Below are positions 10,169 through 15,677 of a stretch of DNA of 15,677 nt, one piece after another (the stretch's first letter is position 1; the number at the start of each line of letters is the position of its first letter). A program made the position numbers and the translations under genes. Origin of the DNA: Fennellomyces sp. T-0311 (lineage: Eukaryota > Mucoromycota > Mucoromycetes > Mucorales > Lichtheimiaceae). The notes beneath the pieces are model-generated. The model worked only from the letters and a program-made list of their open reading frames with translations. It was not told the DNA's origin and did no database searches. The DNA is taken from the NCBI GenBank assembly GCA_025266875.1, contig JALLLT010000145.1, positions 1 to 15,677 of the forward strand, written 5' to 3'.

Positions 10169-10402
10169 ATGCTGGCTCGCTTGAAGGCTAATATTCTTCC
10201 AACAATGGCCGTCATCATTGTCCCATTCGGCTACTTTTACGGCATTCAGCTTCGAAAGGACAACGATGCCAAGGATTTGCAATCGAAATGGGACCAACAG
10301 TCAGACGATGAGCGCTTGGAGCGCTTAAGGAGACAACGGGCAGCGCTCCTTGAAGAACGCCAAATCATTCTCGAAAAACAAGCAAAGAATAAAGAGCAGT
10401 AA
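10169..10402 (+). CDS. Small single-pass membrane protein, unrecognised (probably mitochondrial)
   Basis: An uninterrupted 77-residue frame. A short basic start (MLARLKANIL) leads into one hydrophobic helix at residues ~9-26 (PTMAVIIVPFGYFYGI). Then comes a highly charged, coiled-coil-like tail of about 50 residues (DDERLERLRRQRAALLEERQ) ending in KEQ. This is the layout of many small mitochondrial inner-membrane accessory proteins (respiratory or ATP synthase assembly). The divergent pairing with ATP20 suggests a mitochondrial role. That is inference, and I cannot name the family. The ATG at 10169 was chosen because the longer frame upstream has no ATG. Hydrophobic-then-charged composition and the tight promoter argue that it is real. 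Confidence 0.72.
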   Translation: MLARLKANILPTMAVIIVPFGYFYGIQLRKDNDAKDLQSKWDQQSDDERLERLRRQRAALLEERQIILEKQAKNKEQ

Positions 10403-10894
10403 CAACAATGTCACGTCCAATGAAGGAACCTCTTGTCGTAGGAGCAGATCAATTTATTTGGTGCCTGGATCGTCCCCGCCACCATTGTTCCGCTCCAAAC
10501 AAAATATCTAAAGTTAAATTCGTGTTGATTACACAAGTATCATTGCCTGCACTTTGTTGATTCTACGTTTATTTGAACAATACCATGGTTATCGCGTATC
10601 CACGACGACATATTTCCATGACCGCCTGCCCGCCTCTTCCTTTGCGTCGATATGTATCCAGCTTACGTTTCAATCCCGTCCAAAACTTTACATCATCATC
10701 AAATACTGCTCTACTCAATTGAGAACGCTACTGAATAATTACTTCTTTATAATCACCACAAGAAACACCATCTGACAATCCTTGCTGATAACGTCAGTGT
10801 GCGGAAATGGTATCGTCATGGTACGGAGCCTATACCGCGCGCTTGTTGCGGAGTGATGGGTATGCGGCACTAAATTTGTTTTAGAGCAAAAGTT
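10403..10894. other. Spacer with the upstream region of the reductase gene
   Basis: About 490 bases without a convincing gene. It should hold the 3' UTR of the small membrane protein gene and the regulatory region of the reductase. TAACGTCA at 10789-10796 differs by one base from the CRE octamer TGACGTCA bound by bZIP factors, which is only a weak hint. A 73-codon ORF at 10554 has no protein character. Confidence 0.4.
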
Positions 10895-10902
10895 TATATA
10901 AA
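10895..10902 (+). promoter_or_regulatory. TATA box of the aldo-keto reductase gene
   Basis: TATATAAA, 58 bases upstream of the start codon at 10961. Sequence and spacing are those of a strong fungal core promoter. The leader between it and the ATG is rich in T and C, then ends ACAACCACT before the ATG. Confidence 0.55.
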
Positions 10903-10960
10903 TTCTACGCGCCTAGTTTAGTTTTTTCCGCTTCGTTTTTGTTAACGACAAACAACCACT

Positions 10961-12161
10961 ATGGCACAAAAAGACTACTTGGTATTGGACCGTACAAGTG
11001 ATAAAATGCCTTTGGTGGGCTTTGGCACTTGGAAGATTACGGATGAACAGGCTGAAGAGACAATATATCAAGCCATTAAGGCAGGCTATCGGTGTGTAAG
11101 CTGTAAAGGGTCCCTAAAAACAATGAAGTTTATGGAAATTTACCTAGGTTGATTGATACCGCTGCTGTGTATGGCAACGAACGTGGTGTTGGCCGCGGTA
11201 TTAACAAAGCAATCCAGGATGGTGTTGTGACACGCAAAGAAATCTTCGGTAAATCAGAAAAATAATTAATCGTAAAGCGCGAGAAAATAACACTATATAG
11301 TCGTAACCAAGCTGTGGAATGCCTATCATCATAAGGATAATGTTCGACCAATGTTCGACAAGCAGTTGAAGGCGTTAGGTTTGGATTACATTGACTTGTA
11401 TCACATCCACTGTAAGTATTTATCGCGATAAGGCGCATAAAGCTTACGTAGAAAAAAACTAACCGTATTTAGGGCCTATCCCTACACCCATGGCTGATTG
11501 CTTCAAGCAATACCCACCTCCGGGATTTAATGCTCCTGATCTTGACCAATATGAGCGTTCGCCTTTGCAGGACTGCTATCGTGAAATGGAAAAGCTTGTG
11601 GATGAAGGATTGGTTCGCAACATCGGTATCTCGAACTTTAATGTTCAACTTATTCTTGATTTGCTTACATATTGCAAGTATAAGCCTGCAGCACTTCAAG
11701 GTAAAAAAAAAAATGTTGCTTTATATGTGCAAGCGTATTTTGCTAAAATCAGTCGTCAAGTCGAGCTCCATCCTTATCTGCAACAAACGCGTTTGGTGCG
11801 CTGGGTTCAGTCGCACGGAATCCAAGTCACTGCTTACTCGTCTTTTGGACCTGCAGCTTTTGATAACTTTACAGCTGAAGGAAAGAAGTTGGGACCATTA
11901 TTGGAGCATGATACAGTCAAAAAGATTGCAGACAAGCATGACAAGTCAACAGGTCAAGTGCTTTTACGTTGGTCCGTGGAGCGACCAGTTGCGGTTATTC
12001 CCAAGAGTGCTCATGTCGAACGCATGAAGTCCAATCATGATCTGTTTACTTGGTCATTGGATGATGAGGATCGCAAGGCCATTAACGCTATGGATGTAAA
12101 TGTTCGATTCAATAACTTGGCCGAAGATGTGTATGGGTTTGAGCTGCCAATCTTCGATTAG
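10961..12161 (+). CDS. Aldo-keto reductase, xylose reductase-like (NAD(P)H-dependent)
   Basis: Five exons, 10961-11091, 11148-11248, 11301-11411, 11473-11700 and 11761-12161, give 323 residues, the usual length of fungal xylose reductases (about 318-323). The catalytic tetrad is complete: D47 and Y52 in [11 protein letters not shown]81 in VVTKLW, H114 in LYHIHWP. Also present are GISNFN (166-171), VELHPY (191-196), AYSSFGP (215-221) and the cofactor loop IPKS (270-273) with R278 and N282, which contacts the 2'-phosphate of NADPH in this family. The C-terminus (VRFNN...LPIFD) is of xylose reductase type. The likely reaction is NAD(P)H-linked reduction of D-xylose or other aldoses to the alditol; exact substrate unknown. 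Intron 4 (11701-11760) is 60 nt, has no stop in frame and ends in AAG rather than CAG/TAG. A decayed paralogue lies tail to tail downstream. Confidence 0.93.
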
Positions 12162-12222
12162 ATAAGCATTATCGTACAAAAAAGCTTTATTTACATGTCA
12201 ACAAACGGCCGTAACCGTTTTT

Positions 12223-12228
12223 TTTATT
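12223..12228 (-). terminator. Poly(A) signal left by the reductase pseudogene
   Basis: AATAAA on the minus strand, about 60 bases beyond the pseudogene stop codon at 12287. The intact plus-strand reductase has no exact AATAAA in the 125-base convergent gap, so its own signal must be a variant or lie further on, inside the pseudogene. Confidence 0.4.
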
Positions 12229-12286
12229 TCACAATGCTATATATACAAAGATATGGGATGTCTAGGGTAGCTTGGAGGAATTATAT

Positions 12287-12780
12287 TTAGTCGAGAAGTG
12301 GCAAAGCGATGCCATAGGCGAATTCCATGGTATCGTTAAAACGAAGGCTAGCATCCAAAGCCCAGCCAAAGATACCAAGATTGGCTTCCATACGGCCCTG
12401 GTTCAAGGACTTGGGGATTACAACAATGTTGCGCTGGACAGACCAGCGGAGGAAAACCTGACCGGCAGTCTTGTTATGCTTAGCAGCAATAGACTTTATC
12501 ACACCGCGGTCCATCAAAGGCTTAGCATCTTTGGCGGTACCGGTCGTTTCCAAATAAGAGATGGGACCGAACGAAGAGTAAGCCATTATTTGGATACTTT
12601 GCTTGTGGACCCAGTCAACAAGATGCTTCTGTTGAAGGTAAGGGTGGAGCTCAACTATTATAAAGTTTATATCAATAAACACCTGCCTTTTCCCCCCATA
12701 CCCATTCAATTCGCCTGTACCTTGAACAACAGCAGGCCTGATCTTGCAGTAGGTTTACATATCCAAAATAGTCTGACCAT
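12287..12780 (-). pseudogene. Aldo-keto reductase pseudogene (5' exons lost)
   Basis: A second xylose-reductase-like gene survives as its last exon (12654-12287) and the end of the exon before it (about 12780-12721). A 66-nt intron sits at exactly the position and phase of intron 4 in the intact gene. The last exon reads [38 protein letters not shown] and IPKSLNQGRMEAN, then ends LPLLD. Damage: (i) an in-frame TAA at 12757-12755, where the intact gene has a leucine codon; (ii) 11 residues missing after FGWALD, before ASLRFND, an in-frame loss that may have arisen between two Leu-Asp codon pairs; (iii) everything coding for residues before ~172, including the whole catalytic tetrad, is absent. 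Homology stops at about 12780, where retroelement sequence starts. The sequence resembles but is clearly diverged from its neighbour, so the duplication is not recent. Confidence 0.88.
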
Positions 12781-14640
12781 ACCAGCAGCAAACGTGCCAT
12801 TTATGTACTCGAACCGCGGCTTATTGCAAATGGGCTACATGTCTGGAATAGCGCGCTGGCACAAGGAGAACCAATGTTTCGAACTGCAGCAGGCATACCA
12901 TGGGAACAAGCTATAGAGGCCCCGAATATGAGTGTTTTTGATATGTGTTCACTAAACTCACACCACCACCTCTGCACATTGACATTTTCACTTGTTAATC
13001 CTTGGGCGCCATTACCACCACCCAATGCACCCCGACAGCGCTGGAAACTACAGCGCCTCGCTGATCCAGAAGTCCGGCGTTTATATGTCTCACAGTTCGA
13101 GAAGAGCACAGCCAGCATCCATACTCGACTCGATTAGTATGCTGATTGTGTAAAAATAATACCAGGCCAAGCTCTGATAGAGCAACTGGGGCATGACATC
13201 TCAGCCACGATATATGATGCACTCGACAACAGTATCAGTCGTGAAACGGCTCGTCCGGAAAACTGGAAGCGGTTTTGGATGGACGATTTGCTGAGAAAGG
13301 CAGACAGACGCGAAGAAACCTATCGGCGATGGTGACAATCTCCAAACAGCATCATAACACGTGCAAAGCACTGGGCGATATACACTACCTGTTGTGAGGA
13401 ATTTACACAGGAAATTAACCGCACGCGGAGACGAATGCGGAAACGCTTCTACAAAATATTTGGAGATGCACCACTTGGAGAAGCTAATTACGCCATCAGA
13501 CATATGCGACGTAACTGACAGATAACATATACATTTTCGTACCCATCTCCACCGGAGAAGACAGAAGAAGTATTGGTTGAGCACCTATCAGCAGTGTTTG
13601 GAGGGTAGCGTCAAAACACCAACTGATACACAACTTTTTTGGCTGTGAAGAACATGGATGTCGAACCGGAAGGCGAGCCATTTCCTACTGCGCAGATCGA
13701 GTATCGTATCAAAAAGATGGCACCACGCAAAACACCAGGCCATGACCATATCACCGGAGCTATCTAAAGCCCATCGCGAAGCTATCGTTAAGAATACTGA
13801 GCAGCTCCTTTGCTCTATTGGCACTGGGTGTATGCTCCCATCTCTTGGTGTATGGCACAGGTAGCTCCAATCTACAATAGAGGTAAGCCAAAGGAGGCAG
13901 GAAAATACAGACCAATTAATTTGACTACTATGCTGAGAAAACTAATTGAACATTGTTTATTGCCCAAAATCCTTGCAGAGATGCCAACATTAGATATCGC
14001 TCAAGGTGGATTTAAACATAAACGGGGTGTCCTCGATCAGGTTTTTGCACTGAACATGCTCGTTCTACAAGACTATCGCCAATACGGAGAGCCACCAGTA
14101 CAAGCTTTTTGGATATTAAGCATGCGTTCGATTCGAGTTCAAGGGATACCATATGGTCAAAGTTGCAGGGAAACCCGCTGAGCGCTCTGATCCATCTTAT
14201 CCGCCACCTCTTCGATGAAGTACACATCACTGTTATTTTGCAGAATTACCAATCACGATATATTCATCCGACACATGGCGTACTCCAAGGACCAATCATT
14301 AGCCCCTTGTTGTATGCTACATTCATCAAGTTACTTCCAGCACGGCTAAGTATTCATATGTACAGCCTCGGACAACAACCTCTAACAATTCGAAAAACAC
14401 CACGACCCGGAAAGCCAGAAGCAGCAGTACAAGTACTTGGTTATAGCGGCGATATACATGCGCGACCGCAGCAAGACAGGCCAGACTCTGAGAGAACACT
14501 GGTATCAGCACTCCTATATGCGGATGATGCAGCAATATTGGGTTTCCCGCCCGATATGGCATTCCTTCTTGTTTGGCGGAAAGGCGTTCGTTCGATCAAG
14601 GTTATCGTTGGCACCCTCAAAGTGTGTCATTATCGAACTC
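12781..14640 (+). mobile_element. Degenerate non-LTR (LINE-type) retrotransposon, truncated at both ends
   Basis: Order of remnants: an endonuclease tail (RGLLQMGYM at ~12814, then SHHHLCTLTF at ~12960, where families normally have S-D-H); a linker with RWKLQRLADPEVRRLY and KRFWMDDLLRKADRREETYR; the pre-RT motif KKMAPRKTPGHDHITG (13711-13758); and a reverse transcriptase with KYRPINLT (13903 on), DIKHAFDS (14112-14135), GVLQGPIISPLLYA (14277-14318), LLYADDAA with catalytic YADD at 14517-14528, and PSKCVII near 14614. One frame carries 12874 to ~14105, but with stops at 13135 (TAG), 13333 (TGA), 13516 (TGA), 13606 (TAG), 13624 (TGA) and 13765 (TAA). There are compensating indels at 13765-13810, a frameshift in the T5 run at 14106-14110, and another after YADD. 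It lacks most of the endonuclease and everything beyond the post-YADD motif, has no visible poly(A) tail or target duplication, and cannot be active. The clade is not assignable by eye. Confidence 0.9.
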
Positions 14641-14682
14641 CTGTGTATTTACCTGATCTGCTTCTCTTGAGCATGGAATTAG

Positions 14683-15311
14683 TGCTCAAACAGTTCTTCG
14701 TCAGATGTACGGAAAAGAGAGGGTCCTGTAAGTATTCAAGTAGCATCATATATGACATTAGATTTTATTAACCGTTCAGATATTTAGGACAGCATAAAAG
14801 CTCTTTTCGATATCACCAGTGGTAAACCAAATCGATTAAAGCCCTATTCTTGCAAAGTTTTGAGTACATTGATACTAGAGATTAAGGAGAGTCGCTATAG
14901 CGAAGGCCTGAGCGAATTCATCAATAAGCAGATGTAATATGAATAAATAACAGTTTATATCATGTGAAATTGCGTTCAATCTGACTTACATGTTTATTCA
15001 GGGAAGAAAGCCAGATCAGGGAAACGGCAGAAGCAGAGATAAGAATCGATGAAACCCGTTACTTGTAGAGCAAAGAGGAACGTATTAAAGAGGAGTATGC
15101 GGATTGGAAGGAACTTGCTGACATTTACGAGTTTCCGGTTGCGTATGGGGTGTACCGCAACTGGGTCGGCGACATACCGCAACAGCAACTGTGGAGCGTG
15201 AGGAGAGATCAAGCGTCAACGCAGTCCAGAAATTTAATAAAAAAAACGCTGTCTGATTTATATATACAACGTGTAGTATCGCTTGTTACAGAGGATCGTA
15301 GCAAAAACTAA
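14683..15311 (+). pseudogene. Coding-like exons of an unrecognised protein with an in-frame TAG
   Basis: Three blocks join in one frame: 14683-14727, 14788-14933 and 15002-15311. Introns of 60 nt (donor GTAAGT) and 68 nt (acceptor TTATTCAG, with a textbook CTGAC branch-like element at 14981) separate them. Splicing across the second intron makes a codon (AT|G) that keeps the frame. The product is hydrophilic and helix-prone, with pieces DSIKALFDITSGKPNRLKPY, KESRYSEGLSEFINKQM, KEERIKEEYADWKELADIYE and GVYRNWVGDIPQQQLWSVRR, and ends at TAA 15309-15311. A TAG at 15066-15068 interrupts it. No ATG exists at the 5' end. A TTAG acceptor-like site at 14679-14682 suggests that earlier exons were lost or lie on the far side of the retroelement. 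I do not recognise the family. It may be a gene broken by transposition, part of another transposon, or a live gene with an extra splice event removing the TAG. Confidence 0.45.
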
Positions 15312-15386
15312 TCATCATTATTGGCTACTACTTTCTCTATAATGATATCATTTACAGCCGAAAAACCACCAACAACACCTCTTCAC

Positions 15387-15625
15387 TCAGATCTCCGTAA
15401 CTTCTCCCAGATCTATGGTTCCTTTCATCATGTCTTCAAAAACATAGTAGAAACGATTCTTCATCGTTGAAGAAGGTAGCACTCCAACAGCACAGTCGAT
15501 ACGTGAGGTATCACAGACATACAAGCGACCCTCCGACCCGTAGGTACCATTTCCATAGGGGTATCCATATGCCGATAGAGCAGTCTCACATGCAATTCTT
15601 ACCAGACATAGGATCCTTTCATCTG
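15387..15625 (-). CDS. Last exon of an unrecognised gene, 5' part off the window
   Basis: On the minus strand a pyrimidine-rich acceptor (GCTACTTTAG) at ~15635-15626 opens a frame of 78 residues that ends at TGA 15389-15387. Pieces are ADERILCLVRIACETALSAY, GYPYGNGTYGSEGRLYVCDT, SRIDCAVGVLPSSTMKNRF and YYVFEDMMKGTIDLGEVTEI. The composition is protein-like (balanced, with Cys, Gly and aromatic residues), it has no internal stop, and no ATG lies near its start, so an internal or terminal exon is the best reading. It converges with the broken gene ending at 15311. No domain is recognised. Confidence 0.5.
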
Positions 15626-15677
15626 CTAAAGTAGCAAAATTTTAGTTTTATCAAACCAACTGAATAGAAGTTTACTA

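Noticed and set aside
12871..12884. Minus-strand GTTCGAAACATTGG, resembling the V-R-N-I-G codons of the reductase
   Set aside because: It lies ~80 bases too far from the next reductase-like block and inside the retroelement, with no flanking similarity. Probably chance.
12272..12916. 214-codon plus-strand ORF
   Set aside because: Most of it is antisense to the reductase pseudogene. Only the last part coincides with the endonuclease-tail remnant of the retroelement.
14773..14790. R-Y-L-G in one plus frame, as in the post-RT region of LINEs
   Set aside because: The frame ends soon after and its neighbours do not fit the family. The same bases work better as the 3' end of an intron (TATTTAG) before a coding-like exon.
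1..15677. tRNA, rRNA, CRISPR array or bacterial-type operon
   Set aside because: No B-box/cloverleaf, no rRNA blocks and no regularly spaced repeats were seen. Introns and gene content are eukaryotic.

Overview
The window looks like nuclear DNA of a filamentous or early-diverging fungus, most plausibly Mucoromycota. That placement is an inference from gene content, AT-rich spacers and many short GT-AG introns (49-74 nt inside the genes). I ran no database search. All gene models come from reading frames, splice sites and family knowledge.

Layout. (1) 1-2228, minus: the N-terminal ~566 residues of coatomer beta' (SEC27/COPB2) in ten exons, cut by the left window edge. (2) 2819-4576, minus: a two-exon F-box/LRR gene. 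(3) 4577-7160: about 2.6 kb with no supportable gene, apart from core-promoter-like boxes and two small perfect inverted repeats. (4) 7161-9226, plus: a two-exon TPR-F-box-LRR gene, divergent from the first F-box gene and sharing with it an intron of the same phase and relative position. (5) 9635-10050, minus: mitochondrial ATP synthase subunit g (ATP20). It diverges across a 118-bp promoter from (6) 10169-10402, plus, a 77-residue single-pass membrane protein I do not recognise. (7) 10961-12161, plus: a complete five-exon aldo-keto reductase of the xylose reductase type with an intact catalytic tetrad. (8) 12287-12780, minus: a decayed second copy of this reductase, tail to tail with the intact one, with lost 5' exons, a nonsense codon and an internal deletion. 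(9) about 12781-14640, plus: a dead non-LTR (LINE-type) retrotransposon abutting the broken edge of the reductase pseudogene. (10) 14683-15311, plus: spliced coding-like exons of an unknown protein with an in-frame TAG. (11) 15387-15625, minus: the last exon of an unknown gene that continues off the right edge.

How it fits together. The left two thirds is an ordinary housekeeping and F-box neighbourhood: vesicle coat, ubiquitin-ligase adaptors, ATP synthase. The right third is accessory: a reductase duplicated as an inverted pair, one copy ruined, with retroelement debris beside it and gene fragments beyond. I see no CRISPR array, tRNA, rRNA or clearly new defence or biosynthetic system. The best leads are the stopless intron of the reductase, the ATP20/small-membrane-protein divergent pair, the F-box gene pair with shared intron, and the two unidentified reading frames at the right end.
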